Source of the DNA: Yponomeuta sedellus | Lineage: Eukaryota; Arthropoda; Insecta; Lepidoptera; Yponomeutidae | Assembly (NCBI GenBank): GCA_934045075.1 | Contig: OW203725.1 | Location: 25,893,714-25,957,713, forward strand | Direction of reading: 5' to 3' | DNA: 64,000 nucleotides | In this document: positions 1-11,640 of the stretch, in pieces | How the letters are laid out: every line of letters begins with the position of its first letter | Numbering within the stretch: position 1 is the first letter of the stretch | The notes under the pieces: generated by a model | Database searches by the model: none | What the model was told of the DNA's origin: nothing | Seen by the model: the letters and a program-made list of their open reading frames with translations, nothing else | Made by a program: the position numbers and the translations under genes

Positions 1-999
1 TCCGTCGGGTCACCATTGTCTTCATTGACAGTATAAATAAAAACAATAGCTTTTATTCAGGAAAACTCGAATGATTTATGAAGTGAAAAAAATACTTGGG
101 GTTATTGGATAAATTTGTTTATTATAATAATAATTAGAGATCGGACAATCCATATTTGCCTAAAGTTGAGGTGTTGGCTATCATGGATAGCACTTTCATA
201 TTGAAAAAATCCCGGGATTCCGGGATCGACAACTTTGGTTTTTATTATAGAATCAAATCGGATGTAGCCATATTTACTTATTTTAAGGTGCTAATAAGTT
301 TTGAAATCAACAAATTCAGTGTGTTTAACAGAAATAACAACTGAAGCGTTACTGTAATGAACAAAATTAAATTTAGGTAGGATCTCTGATTATAATGTGC
401 ATAGAAGTTTGTAGAATAACTTTTTCTTTCTCAAATCATTTGATAGACATATTAGGTTACTCGGTGCGAGACAACATGCAAGTGGAATGAAACGGGCTCT
501 GCCCGCTGACCGGCAACCTGTTCTTGGACACCATGGTCCATCTACCGTCATTTCACTTTGCCAGATGTCGCGCTCATATGTGGCCATCTCACTTCAATCT
601 CGACACCCCTTTATTCTCGAGACACGATTGCCAATGTCGTTGAACTTTGTCCAGCGACGGATGAATACACGTTGGGTACACGATCTATGAGTTTGAGACC
701 TTCATAGACACAGTACGCTCCATAGCTTGCCGCATATTTGGGCTACTTTAATTCGGGATTTGTTTTGTAAGCGTCTGTGGTTCGGCTCTATATAGGTGTA
801 CGAGATGCCGTACACGACAAGGCGGCATCAGTTCTTGATGCGCCCGCGATGTTCAGTTTACTTTATCGACCTAACTTCAGTTCACTTTAAACCATCATAA
901 CGTAAACAAACTGAATGGGCTTGTTATGTCTTTGTGTGTAGACGTTGTATAATCTCCGCACATCCAAACTGAATCCGCGTTGTGCTCTCCTTTATGTGG
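1..999. other. AT-rich non-coding stretch
   Basis: No gene can be supported here. The open frames are short, lack splice context and do not resemble known proteins. The part from about 480 to 720 is less AT-rich and could be the far end of the decayed LINE that follows, but no motif is legible. Confidence 0.5.
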
Positions 1000-1310
1000 G
1001 CGTATCGGTCAAAAGATAAACAATGTCCAAGGTAGACTACGCATCGACTACATATTGGGCAATTACCGACAACTTTGTTCAACATTACGGTACTAGGTGA
1101 CCATAACGACCATGACTTTAGACTTGACTATGCTCATCTTCAGACAGATCTTCAGGGACGGTTCGTTAAATTCTGTGAGCATACAGTGGAACTCCGCTAC
1201 ATTATCCGCCATGACGATGATGTCATCGGTAAAGCGTAGATGCGACATATAAGCGCTGGTAATATTGACACCCCTCTCGCCCCAGTCTAGAGTCTTCGTC
1301 ACGTCTTGAT
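1000..1310 (-). pseudogene. Decayed non-LTR reverse transcriptase fragment
   Basis: The minus-strand translation of about 70 residues shows the reverse-transcriptase catalytic region of a LINE. It reads LSHLRF-like text as MSHLRFTDDIIVMAD, where TDD (positions 1222-1233) stands for the usual ADD of the F/Y-x-D-D box, followed by the typical helix and a K-rich end (NEPSLKICLKM). The pattern is like RTE or related clades. Neither the upstream palm nor the endonuclease domain is legible, and stops surround the piece, so it is an old, dead copy. The clade assignment is an inference; the RT motif itself is clear. Confidence 0.6.
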
Positions 1311-2071
1311 GACATTGGCGAGATTGATGTCATCTTGGCGTATTTCCCATCCCATCTCTACGCGGCAACCTCTACCGCTATCACTTACCACCTCAGTCTG
1401 TGTTTCACATAATAAAAGTACTTACACCGTATTCATGGTGCTTGGCGAAAGAATTTACACGTGTAAAAAAAATAGGTTTGCAATATGTCGCATCATTTTG
1501 ACTGAGTAATAAAGAATACTTGATTGAATATTAATTAATAACTATATGATACAATCCATAACTGACAAAAACTTAATTGCAGGTTTGCTAAAGGTCATTC
1601 GAATGATTCGGTGGCGTGGTGTTCGGGTCATCTATCTCCTTCCAAAATGGCGGAGACTGATGACGGCTGACCAATGCGTTGTGCTCGTGAACGAGTGCTG
1701 TTCGTGTGTCTGGCCGCAGCACTTATGTTTTGGCTACTATTGTGAGACATTTCACCAATGCTTTGATATTTAAAATTATTAATGGCAATCAATAAATCTT
1801 ATTAGGTGTACGTATAGGTGGCAACTGATGTATTTGGTTTAAAATGACTTGTGAAAAGATGGTCAGAGTGGAGTTTTTTTTCCGCTGCCTTTTTCTCTAT
1901 GCTACGGCCCGAAGGCAGTGGCTTACATTACATGGACATCAGAATGTAAATTCTTTACGTTGAAATAAATTTATTTGATTTTGTTGATTTTATTTTATAC
2001 AAGAATATATTTTTGTATTCGTACAGTTAACATCTTAGACCATCCGGTTAAAACTATAAATATATTGTATT
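1311..2071. other. Non-coding stretch, nothing recognised
   Basis: Only short open frames occur and none has recognisable protein similarity. No repeat was recognised. Confidence 0.4.
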
Positions 2072-2210
2072 TTTAGGGTTCCGTACCTCAAAAGGAAAAA
2101 CGGAACCATGATTGGATCACATTGTTCCATCCGTCTGTCTGTTGAATTAAAACCGCATACCGAGGTCTTCAGTTCATTGAAGATGAGAAAAAAATGTGTT
2201 TTTAAGTTAT
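2072..2210 (+). repeat. GGGTTCCGTACC-type arthropod interspersed repeat
   Basis: The stretch starts with agggttccgtacct and soon reaches ccgtctgtctg. This pairing is typical of a very common interspersed repeat in moth and other arthropod genomes. Related text in the opposite orientation is near 36,960-37,112, and a weaker match is at 50,090-50,250. Element boundaries are not visible. Confidence 0.5.
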
Positions 2211-2937
2211 AATCAGTGGAAACACGTGATATGTCAACCCGTGATACATTGTCGGGTCGTATGTTGTTTCATGTTGGATTCATCTGCATTCATAAAAAGC
2301 TATGCTACTGAAAATATATTGATAGTGCCATCAAGGTGCCTCTATAGAAAGTCATCGTCACAACCGTAAAAGCACTACCGTCTTGTAATGTAAAACTATT
2401 CCATCGTTGAACCTTGTAAATAAGTTTAGTGACATCGTCGTATCTAAAGTATAATCGATATTAAAGCCAGTCGGTTGGTAGCGCGGGTGACAGGTCGCTG
2501 GCTGCTACACCAGATCAAAGCGAGCACCGGCGCCGGCGCCGGCGCTGTGGCGGCCGGCTTGTCGCGGGCGACATATTTAGGGTTCCACAAAAGTCAAACC
2601 GCTGACTGCAAGAAAACAATGTCGATTTACTGCGCAGTTGATTGAAACATTATTTATGTGCTCTCGTGTGTTTTTCATTATGAACTAAATGATAGAGGAT
2701 ATTCATCAATCTTTAGTGCCCTATTAAGATACTGTTTTGCTTAGAATAGCTAGATTGTCTTAACCTATTTGAATATTAAAAGGGACTAATCGCGATTATT
2801 TATTTCTGTCTTGTTCTTTTTTGTCAATATATTACGAAAAAAATCTCAAAAGATGCTGAAAATAGGTTAAATTTAATGAAACTATTGTTCTAAGTTTTAG
2901 CATAAATTAAACATCTGTTTAGAAAAATGTTAGACTA
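2211..2937. other. Non-coding stretch with a short GGCGCC run
   Basis: AT-rich apart from a compact GC patch at 2,520-2,570, which contains three tandem copies of ccggcg. No coding region or repeat boundary is supported. Confidence 0.4.
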
Positions 2938-3725
2938 ATTATGCCAGATCGGCAGCGTGCCTGGGACAAGGAGATGTGTCGGGTGGCTTTGGGTGAGCTG
3001 TTGGAGCAAAGTTCGGGACCAGAGCTGGCGTGTTTGAGGGCAAGTTCCCAGCTGGACTCAGGGCTGTGGCCTATTAGATGACAATTCCTTGCGGATCGCG
3101 GTAGCGCTTCGATTGGTTTGTGGCATTTGTCAACCACACCGTTGCGTTTGTGGTGCAGAGGTGGATTCTCGGGGTCGGCATGGGCTCCATTGCGTTCGGA
3201 GCGCGGGTAGTATCTCGCGGCACCATTCTATTAATGACATCATTCGAAGGGCGCTTGTTTCTGCTGACATTCCTTCGGTTCTTGAACCACAGGGACTAAA
3301 TCGTAGTGATGGGAAGCGTCCAGACGGTCTCACTTTGGTTCCGTGGGAGGTAGGAGGGTAGGTACCTGCTCTGCGATGCCACTTGCGTCTGCACATTTGC
3401 ACCTTCACATGTGGGCCATACAGCTGTAACCCCTGGGGCTGCTGCAGAGGCGGCTGCTAGACTGAAATGGCTTAAATACAGTTAGTTAACGAGCAGCGAT
3501 TTTTTCGTGCCCCTGGCTTTAGAAACCACTGGGGTCTGGGGTGTTCAGGGCAAAGCCTTTATTAAAGAGGTAGGTCGTCGTCTGAGGAACCGTGGCTTGG
3601 ACTACCCGGAGCATATCTGATGCAAAGGATATCCCTAGCAGTGCAGCGCGGTAATGCTGCCAGCGTTATGGGAACCTTTGGGTCGGATATGTCTCGGGCC
3701 GGTTTGATTGACTATTACTATTGAT
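2938..3725 (+). pseudogene. 3' end of a non-LTR retrotransposon ORF2, frameshifted
   Basis: Several frames together spell the C-terminal region seen in many invertebrate LINE ORF2 proteins. The order is a Cys/His cluster ([17 protein letters not shown]), then [19 protein letters not shown], then KRPDG..LVPW, then a broken CDATC segment, a FVPLALETTG segment and a final block reading as a run with NAASVMG character. At least one frameshift lies near 3,360 and another near 3,070. The 5' part (catalytic RT) is absent, as expected for a 5'-truncated copy. A poly(A)-like end is not obvious. Assignment to a clade is not attempted. Confidence 0.65.
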
Positions 3726-4299
3726 TTATTTTGTTTGTTTTGCGTGTGTAATTTTGTTTGTTGTTTTTTTTTGTTTCATTGACTATTGTGCTTATTTATT
3801 AATAGTATTGTAATGATATGACGATACTGTTGTGGATTTCTATAGTTTTATTTTTTTGATTCAATGTGACATTTTTTAGTATAATAATAAAGGAATTATT
3901 TCACACATTAGCTTAAAACATTTCGGGCATATTACATCACTGAGTTGACAGGTGTCTCAATAACCGAACAACGTACAAACAAATAACGTGAGTTAAATGA
4001 CTGTAAAAACTATGTAATTAATTCGTAAAATTGTTTTTGGTTAGGTTACTAAACAACCAGACACCCTTTGTGTGTGAACTAAAGCTACCGTTGGCCCACG
4101 CCTGCCTTCACTGGCCTTGCCGGCACCGGCAGCCGACCGCCGGCTGCCGGCGCCGGCAGCTCTCAGTCGCTCGTCAGGCTCTCGTTAATAATTTACTAAA
4201 TACGCCTCTCTGTTGTAACTCCAGCTTGCAGTTAAGTAGTCGCCGCTAGAACGGCGGCGCCTCTGGTTTTAATCACGACTCCCTTTTGTTTCGCGTCGT
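3726..4299. other. Non-coding stretch with GC palindromic patch
   Basis: The left part is T-rich. At 4,105-4,165 the sequence is a GC-rich self-complementary run built from ccggc and gccgg blocks, able to fold on itself. No gene is supported. Confidence 0.4.
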
Positions 4300-4360
4300 C
4301 GGCCGGTATTTATAAAGGTGGCCGGGCCGCCGCCGCGCGCCGCCATCGTCAGCTCGATCG
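4300..4360 (+). promoter_or_regulatory. Possible TATA-type core promoter
   Basis: A TATAAA box at 4,311-4,316 sits in a GC-rich setting and is followed by ccatcgtcag, which has initiator-like candidates about 34 and 40 bases downstream. GC-rich sequence with an abrupt TATA box fits an insect core promoter, but no first exon or coding frame can be tied to it. It could equally be chance. Confidence 0.25.
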
Positions 4361-5545
4361 AAACGGTTAGTCTTTGACGTTGCTCGAGCGAGCCTAATTA
4401 AAAGAGAGACGACGTCACTGCGAAAAATGGCCTCCAATTAATTAATAACGGGATTCTTAAGCCTGGTGTAGGATGTAACGTGGCGGTCGGCGCGATATTA
4501 GAATTATCCGGATCATCCGGATAGCACTTAATTACGGGGTGTTTTCCAAATTAGGACAGCCTTTCATTGGATCCCCTCCGACACCCCTTTGCGATTATCC
4601 TGCTCAAACCGATTTAAAAATCTCGCTTCGCTTTTTATGGTTCCTTTCCTGAAATGTTAGTACTCAAGCTCCATTATCTAGATTAGCGAAAAAAGCGGTA
4701 AAATGACATAGGTACATTGGTAAAAGTTTATTTTTATTCTGGTGAGATGTCTTCTCGGAGATTTGTCATAATTATCGCCACAAAAAAGCAATAAAATGGT
4801 ATATTCCTTGTAATTTATTTTGGACTAGCTCTTTTAAATACTATGCCAATGCTACTGCATCTTTGGTCTAGCGGTTAACACGTTTAACATCAAAACAAAC
4901 ATCGTAAGTTTGATCTTCAATTGCGTTGCTTTGAGTTTTATGAATGTCCTCAGTCTGGGTCTGTGTCAGTCTGGTATATTTACATTAGTGATAATCATCG
5001 CCTACTTACCGTAGCACGGAGTAGCCTAGTTGTACGCTTGATGTTATTATTATGTGCAATTCACTAATGCACTTATTTGAATAATTTTGCTTTATTAAAT
5101 AGGTACTTATTGAAGTAAATAACCAAGTATCTTAAGTAAACAAGATACATTTCACCATACTACCAGTTATTAACGACGACGCGGGTGAAGACGCGAATAT
5201 GATGCGTACATACCACAGGTACAGACTAACTGATTCAGAGCAGAGGTACTGAACAGGGAGCTTGTCAATCCGTGTGGCTCACCGAACCGTATGTTTGCAG
5301 TTCTATTACGCAGCGCAAGAGCTTCGCGAACCTCGTAACAACTTAAAGTTTGTTGTCTACTCTTGCAGCCTATTGATGAAAACTGAAACCCACTAATATT
5401 ATTTAGAAACTGGATACTAAAAGACTACATTGTTTTACTCAATACTGAAGACTGATTTCTGCTAAAGACTACTGTAAGATTCTAATAATTGCATGTGACT
5501 GCCGCGCAGTGTGCGCCGTGAAACATGTTTATGTTTTGTTATGAC
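4361..5545. other. Non-coding stretch, nothing recognised
   Basis: AT-rich with short frames only. No repeat family or gene was recognised. Confidence 0.4.
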
Positions 5546-5850
5546 GGCCTCGCTGGCGTAGTGGTTTGGCACGCTGACTGTAAAACCGAAGGTCTCGAGT
5601 TCGATCCCCGGCCGGGTCAAACTAGGAAACGAACTTTTCTAGTTTGTCTCGGGTCTTAGACGTTATCTATGTATTTATTGTATTAAATCGATTCCCGAGT
5701 TTAGTACCTATAACGCAAGTCATTTGTCTGTTAGCTTTTAGAATATACCTCGGCTACTATATATCGGATAGAATCGGATATATTCGTGTAATAGAAATAT
5801 CGGAACTAATACGTCACTTAATTTCAAAATCGCAACTAATATAACACTTT
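5546..5850 (+). repeat. tRNA-derived SINE
   Basis: Positions 5,546-5,618 form a tRNA-like head with an A box (tggcgtagtggtttggca) and a B box (gagttcgatcc). The expected acceptor-stem pairing is poor, so this is a SINE head and not a functional tRNA gene. It is followed by the AT-rich body usual for moth SINEs of this type. The exact 3' end is uncertain. Confidence 0.6.
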
Positions 5851-6873
5851 TACATTTATACAGAGCAGGAAGTAGTATTACACTGGTGTGTTTTCGGCGA
5901 AAACCTAAGCATACTCTAGAACCCGAGGTATATTCTAAAAGCTAATAGACTATAGTTGTACTTAGTATGGGCCTAACAAGATCTGTGTAATTGTCCATCA
6001 ATATCTATTATTATTATTAGCACTTGTAATATTATACAAAATGCAGGTGAGGCGCGAAACTGGACATTACAATTCGTTGGTTTGCTTTAGTCCGTACCCG
6101 GCATCAGACGTAGTGTTTCGGTCACTACCCTGTACTTATTTGTGCAGCAATCGCACTCGCTGAAGTACTTGCACTTGTACATCGACCCGGCGATGAGGCA
6201 GCGGGCAGCCGCCGCACCGGCCTGGCGCCCCGCCAGCGCTGCGCCATAACTCGCATTCCGCCGACACCTTGCGCTGGGCGTTACCGCCAGGAAATAAGGT
6301 TAATTTTAGACTGTCTCATCGATATTAGTCGCACAGGGCACAGGTTTGTATTGGCAACCATTCGCATACTAATCATCATAATAACAAGTGTAACCAGTGT
6401 CGACTGCGCGACAGCCACGCGACACGCGCTCCCTCGATTGAACTTCATGTCAGTTCAGGGTGCGGTTATATTATTGCAAGGATTTCTAGTGACTCTCGTT
6501 GTTTTCAGCGCTCACGAACTGTGCCTGTTATTCAACGAAGTCGGCTTGTGGCAGGTCACGTGCGCCATACATCAACTATGCAGTCCTAAATTGAATTCCA
6601 CCGTACTTGGCCTCTATGACAGAGGAATAGAAAGCAATTTCCCTTGGCGGATCGTGGCAGGTTTTGCAACGCAGCAAGCGCGTATTCAGCGCACGTGTGC
6701 GGCGCGCGGCTGAAGACTTATTAACTTTACAGTTCTCTTAGGCGTGAGGCTTGACGGCTTCCGGAGGCCGCGCTGGTCCTTGCCACACTGGTAGCAAAAC
6801 GACAAGCGATTCATTCAAACGACTAAGGCGGCGCGGCGTCCAAAAGGAGAGTCATGTGTTTAGCCGGTACGTA
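5851..6873. other. Non-coding stretch left of the copia element
   Basis: GC content rises at 6,180-6,290 and 6,380-6,850, but no frame resembles a protein. A 120-codon open frame at 6,351-6,713 has no ATG at its start and no similarity that I recognise. Confidence 0.4.
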
Positions 6874-6878
6874 GTTAT

Positions 6879-7205
6879 TATTAGAGAGACTTTATTTTGT
6901 CTCATGTATGCGCATTTAATGCAATAATATAAACTTGATATGGCAATCTTTTTTCGGTTTGACGTTTCCGTTTGTTGAGTGTAGCAACACTCTCTCTCTC
7001 TAAAATTTCTCCCCGGGCATGCATGGCTGTCCCTAGTTATTTTAAGTTAATTCATATTTGACGATGTAATACGTCCATATATTCTGAGTAATATAGTGTG
7101 AAGTATCTACAGGATTCCCGTCTTTGTTTTATTGAAGAGCCAGCTCCCATCAACCAGATTTATACCACTTCACGTCTACCAGGTTACCCCACCGCTGCGC
7201 TTACA
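6879..7205 (+). repeat. 5' LTR of copia element
   Basis: 327 bp, identical by eye to the copy at 11,641-11,967. It starts tattagagagac and ends gcgcttaca. It should contain the promoter and the RNA start of the element, but neither is obvious. Confidence 0.95.
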
Positions 7206-7223
7206 GGTTATGTGTCCCAGTAG
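7206..7223 (+). promoter_or_regulatory. Primer-binding site, initiator-Met half-tRNA type
   Basis: The bases right after the 5' LTR read ggttatgtgtcccag. This is close to the complement of the anticodon arm of initiator methionine tRNA, not of its 3' end. Drosophila copia is known to prime with such an internal tRNA-iMet fragment. There are about three mismatches. Confidence 0.65.
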
Positions 7224-7293
7224 AAAAGACGTGAAGAAAGGGCCATAACTGGATGATAAGAAGACAAAGAATATAATACAAGGAGATTTGGCA

Positions 7294-8762
7294 ATGGCAC
7301 TGGAAGGACAAGGTCAACGTGGCAACGTGTTACCCGTTCAACAAGTTCATCAAGATGGCCGTGGTGAGCAACCTACCCTCGCTACCGCGCCGGTGCCTGT
7401 TTTCAATACCATGGGAACTGCTTCACAAATTGAAAAACTAGAGGGCGTACAGAATTACAATATATGGAAATTTGCCATGCGGATGATGCTAACACTGGAA
7501 GGTTTGTGGGACGTCGTGCTTGGAAACCGCGTGGACGCTGTGTGTGACCAACGAGCGTTGGCACGCATTTGCTTGGCCGTAAAGCCTCAACTATATCAAT
7601 ATGTAAGGCTTGCAACCACCGCTAAGGAAGCTTGGGAAAAGTTAGCATGTATTTTCGAAGATAAAGGCTTGTATCGACGAGTTTTGCTGCTTCGTCAGTT
7701 GCACAGAGCAGACTACAGACAGCATGAGAACATGTCGGCCTATATTGAAAATATAATGACACTTGTGCAACAGCTTTCTGACATTGGTAAGGTGATTGAA
7801 GATGGTGAGGTCGCCGAGCTGCTGCTATCCGGTTTGCCAGCTGAATTTGATACACTAGTGTCTAGCCTAGAGACTGCCTGCTTAACTGGGTCGCTTTGTA
7901 GTGAGATGGTACGTGCGCGGCTTTTGCAGGAAGAGCACAGAAAATTGGACACCAACGGGGGCACTGCTTGTGCGTTTGTATCGAAGAAGAGAAAGACGAT
8001 CACATGCCACTACTGCAAGCGTGTGGGCCACATGAAATCGAAATGCTTCAAATACAAACGGGACAAACAAGTAAACAGCAGTGATCAGTCCAACATTGTG
8101 GCCGCGCTTCTCGTCCATCAACAAGCCGACTGGTATGTCGACTCAGGAGCTACATCACACATGTGCAACAAAAAGGAAGTGATGGCTAAGTTTAAAGACT
8201 ATAAGAATAGCCAGTGTGATAGTAAGCAAAAGCAAGTTACTGTAGCTAATAATGATAAGTTATTGGTAGTAGGCGAAGGAGAAGTATGCTTCAAATTTGG
8301 AAGTGAGGTAAGAACTTTCTCTGATATTTTGTATGTCCCACAGCTGACCACAAATCTCATATCTGTGAGTAAATTAGTAAATAGTGGTTTTAGTGTTAGA
8401 TTTGACCGGGGAGGTTGTTTTATTATTGACAATTCCGGGAATTTAATGGCTTCTGCTCAGTTAGTAAATGGTATGTATAAATTGGAGGGTTTTGCAATGA
8501 AGTATGTGCACAATAAGGAGCATTCCATGCTCCTGCAGGATAGGCAGGAGACAGTGAGTGCCGCAGTTGCTAATCCATGTTTGCCAGTTGAACTATGGCA
8601 TAAGCGTCTAGGCCACATGAATTATAGGAGTTTGTGTTCTTTGAGGGCTAATGCTATTGGTGTAGTGTTTCAGAATCAACCTGAACCTGAGGGTTGTGTA
8701 CCCTGTCTTGAGGGGAAGCTGACAGCTCAGCCGTTTCCCAAGGCAACACCGGAAGAGCAGAC
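7294..8762 (+). CDS. Copia Gag, protease and pre-integrase region (first frame of split polyprotein)
   Basis: This frame encodes the N-terminal part of the copia polyprotein. The ATG at 7,294 follows the leader and starts MALEGQG. Residues 40-220 have the copia-type Gag fold (LEGVQNYNIWKFAMRMML is typical). A CCHC zinc knuckle (CHYCKRVGHMKSKC) lies at residues 238-251 and would bind RNA. The aspartic protease motif DSGATSH begins at residue 283. The GAG-pre-integrase motif HKRLGH is near residue 436, followed by a C-x2-C pair. The frame runs on to 8,886, but the text after about 8,760 no longer matches copia proteins; the matching text moves to another frame. A net shift of one base therefore lies between about 8,740 and 8,763. 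Confidence 0.9.
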
Positions 8763-11504
8763 AAGCCGCTGGAACTCGTGCATTCTGACTTGTGCGGCCC
8801 GATGCAGGAGGATAGCTGGGGTGGTGCGAGATACTTCTTGTCATTTACTGATGACTATACGCGAAAGTCCTTTGGATACTTCTTAAGGAGTAAATCAGAG
8901 GTATTATCCAATTTTATTTGTTTTAAAGCAGAAGTCGAAAAGCAAACTGATTACAAGATAAAGCGTCTCCGAACAGACAATGGTGGAGAATTTGTTAATG
9001 AACAGTTTGCTTCTTTTCTTAGGAAGGAAGGTATAATCCATCAGACCACTGTTCCGTATTGTCCAGAGCAAAATGGTGTTGCAGAGCGGCTTAACAGAAC
9101 GCTCATGGATAAGGCGAGATGCATGCTGATGGAATCTGGGTTGTGTAGAAGGTATTGGGCAGAAGAAGTGGCCACTGCAGTTTATTTAAAGAATCGATCG
9201 CCTACTGCATCCCTAGGGGGACAGATTCCAGAGGAGGTTTGGACCGGTAATAAGGTGGAACTTGGTCACCTCCGTGTATTCGGTTGCATTGCCTATGCTC
9301 TGGTGCCACCTCAAAAGCGTCGGAAATTGGATCCTAAAAGTAAAAAGTATATCTTTGTGGGATACAGTGAGACTGTGAAGGGATATCGTTTGGCTGATTC
9401 CCTGAATCCTAAGAAAGTTTTGTTAGCCCGGAATGTAACATTTTTAGAGAGAACATTTTATAAAGACAGACCTGAAACTAACTGTGATATTAGTGATAAT
9501 ATTATTTTGATGAATGATAGTAATCAATTTAATAATAATATGAATTTATATGAATTGAATGTGAATGAGAGTAACATTTCAGACAATATTTTGATGAATG
9601 ATAGTAATCAATTTAATAATAATATGAATTTATATGAATTGAATGTGAATGAGAGTAACATTTCAGACAATATTTGTAATGATGATAGTATGGAATCGAA
9701 TAATAAAATGAATAATTTATCAATTTCAGATGAAGATTTCCGCACAGGGAGCGACCACGAGTCAAGTGACGCAGAGCCATCTGCGCTTGGCGAGTGCGTG
9801 ACGTCACTGTCGCCGTGCGAGAGCTCAGTTGGAGGGGAAGATGTACCGCGCGCCGAGGTAGAGTTACCTGCCGCTACTAGTACCCGTCCTGTGCGTACTA
9901 CTCGCTCTGTGATGCCTAAAAGGTATGATGACTATGATATATCTATGATGGTCCAGAATCATGATGAACCACTGTCCTACAATGAGGCCATGAGCTCGCT
10001 AGATGCCAAGGAATGGCAATCTGCTATGAAGTGTGAGTATGCCGCCTTAATTTCAAATGGCACATGGAAATTAATTGATAGACCAAAAGGGGGTAACATA
10101 ATTAAATGTAAATGGGTCTTCAAGAAGAAGTTTGATGCTTCTGGGAATTTCGAAAGGTTTAAGGCGCGTTTAGTCGCGAGGGGTTTTAGTCAGAAGCCAG
10201 GAATTGATTATAGTGAAACTTTTTCCCCTGTCGTACGACACTCCACTATGCGAATATTGTTTTCAATAGCAAATGAGCTAGATTTAGAGATGGAGCACTT
10301 AGACGTCACCAGTGCTTTCTTAAATGCTGAATTAACTGAAACAATTTTGATGGAACAACCGGAAGGGTTTGGTTGTGATAATAATAAGGTTTGTTTATTG
10401 TTAAAGTCAATTTATGGGCTCAAGCAGGCCAGTAGGCTTTGGAATTCTAAAGTTAATAAGTTATTGATAAGTAATGGATATTGTCAAACTGTATCAGAGC
10501 CATGTGTGTATACAAAAAGGACTGATAATGATTTTGTAATCATAGCCCTATATGTAGATGATTTTTATTTATTCTTTACAAAAAATAGCCCAAGTAAAGA
10601 TAAATTGTTAAAATTATTGCAAAGAGATTTTGATGTTAAAAATTTAGGAACATTGAAAAGTTGTTTGGGCATTAATGTAATTCGGGATAAATCCAAGGGC
10701 ATTCTTAAGTTAAATCAGTCCGAGTATATTAAGAGAATATTAGTGCGCTTTGGTATGTCGGATTGTAAACATGTTTCTACTCCTATGTCTGTAGGAAGTA
10801 AGTTATGTAAACCTAGTGTTGTGTTGAACGATGATGTGTATAACTACAGGCAACTACTGGGTAGTCTTATGTATTTAAGCGTATGTACAAGGCCCGACAT
10901 CTCGTATGCTTGCAGTCAATTAAGCCAATTTAGTAGTGGGTTTGATTTGAGTCATTGGCAAGCAGCTAAGCGCATCTTGCGTTATCTGGCAGGCACAATT
11001 GATTATTCTTTATATGTAATAAAGTCTGATGGATTGAATTTGTCTGCTTACACTGACGCGGACTGGGGAAATGACTCTACCGACAGGAAGTCATACACAG
11101 GCTTTGTTGTTAAGCTGGGAAACAACGTTGTGAATTGGGAATCACGCAAACAGCGTTGTGTAGCACTATCTAGTACGGAGGCTGAGTACCTAGCCATTAC
11201 TGATGTGTGTAAGGATTTGATGTTTATAAAAGGGTTTATTTCAGAGGTTCTGAACTCTACCTTAGATATAACTGTGATGAACGACAATCAAAGCGCACAT
11301 AAGTTACTAGAGGCTCGTGAATACTGTCACAAGAGGACCAAGCACATCGACATTCGTTATCATTATGTTAAGGATTTGATAAGGAATAACTGTATTAACA
11401 TTGAGTATTTACAGACTGAAATGATGATTGCTGATGTGCTTACTAAACCTTTAAGCTCTATCAAACATAAAGAGTTTGTAAATAAACTGAATGTGATGTT
11501 ATGA
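8763..11504 (+). CDS. Copia integrase, reverse transcriptase and RNase H (second frame)
   Basis: This is the polymerase half, with no plausible start of its own, so it is the continuation of the frame that is broken upstream. The integrase acidic triad is visible: D at 8,787 (HSDLCGPM), D at 8,976 (RTDNGGEF) and E at 9,084 (GVAERLNRT), giving the exact D-35-E spacing. The RT has WVFKKKFD, FKARLVARGFSQ and the YVDD catalytic box at 10,551-10,562. RNase H shows TDADWGND, SSTEAEY and KHIDIRYH. The C-terminal IADVLTKPL block is standard for copia. A poorly conserved linker between integrase and RT contains a perfect 84-bp tandem duplication. The reading frame is otherwise intact to the stop at 11,502. 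Confidence 0.92.
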   Translation, partial: KPLELVHSDLCGPMQEDSWGGARYFLSFTDDYTRKSFGYFLRSKSEVLSNFICFKAEVEKQTDYKIKRLRTDNGGEFVNEQFASFLRKEGIIHQTTVPYCPEQNGVAERLNRTLMDKARCMLMESGLCRRYWAEEVATAVYLKNRSPTASLGGQIPEEVWTGNKVELGHLRVFGCIAYALVPPQKRRKLDPKSKKYIFVGYSETVKGYRLADSLNPKKVLLARNVTFLERTFYKDRPETNCDISDNIILMNDSNQFNNNMNLYELNVNESNISDNILMNDSNQFNNNMNLYELNVNESNISDNICNDDSMESNNKMNNLSISDEDFRTGSDHESSDAEPSALGECVTSLSPCESSVGGEDVPRAEVELPAATSTRPVRTTRSVMPKRYDDYDISMMVQNHDEPLSYNEAMSSLDAKEWQSAMKCEYAALISNGTWKLIDRPKGGNIIKCKWVFKKKFDASGNFERFKARLVARGFSQKPGIDYSETFSPVVRHSTMRILFSIANELDLEMEHLDVTSAFLNAELTETILMEQPEGFGCDNNKVCLLLKSIYGLKQASRLWNSKVNKLLISNGYCQTVSEPCVYTKRTDNDFVIIALYVDDFYLFFTKNSPSKDKLLKLLQRDFDVKNLGTLKSCLGINVIRDKSKGILKLNQSEYIKRILVRFGMSDCKHVSTPMSVGSKLCKPSVVLNDDVYNYRQLLGSLMYLSVCTRPDISYACSQLSQFSSGFDLSHWQAAKRILRYLAGTIDYSLYVIKSDGLNLSAYTDADWGNDSTDRKSYTGFVVKLGNNVVNWESRKQRCVALSSTEAEYLAITDVCKDLMFIKGFISEVLNSTLDITVMNDNQSAHKLLEAREYCHKRTKHIDIRYHYVKDLIRNNCINIEYLQTEMMIADVLTKPLSSIKHKEFVNKLNVML
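9507..9674 (+). repeat. 84-bp perfect tandem duplication inside the copia linker
   Basis: Two identical copies, 9,507-9,590 and 9,591-9,674, encode a 28-residue Asn-rich block twice (starting LMNDSNQFNNN). The frame is kept because 84 is a multiple of three. It lies in the variable region between integrase and RT. Confidence 0.95.
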
Positions 11505-11631
11505 AACTTGTAATGTTGTATAGTGTAGCATGTTGTGTGTAGTATTTGATACATGCAGAATCAGTTTGATAGAGTCTTGTTATTTTGTTTGCAGTGTTTA
11601 TTATATGATTAAATATTGCATTTAATGGCAT

Positions 11632-11640
11632 AAGGGGAAG
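11632..11640 (+). promoter_or_regulatory. Polypurine tract of copia element
   Basis: The bases aaggggaag end directly at the start of the 3' LTR, the place where plus-strand DNA synthesis is primed in LTR elements. Confidence 0.8.

Noticed and set aside
6351..6713. 120-codon frame with hydrophobic stretches left of the copia element
   Set aside because: No ATG start at the opening, no similarity, no splice context.
8740..8765. Programmed frameshift between Gag and Pol in copia
   Set aside because: The shift is downstream of protease and pre-integrase, not at a Gag-Pol border, and copia elements normally use one frame; kept only as an open check.
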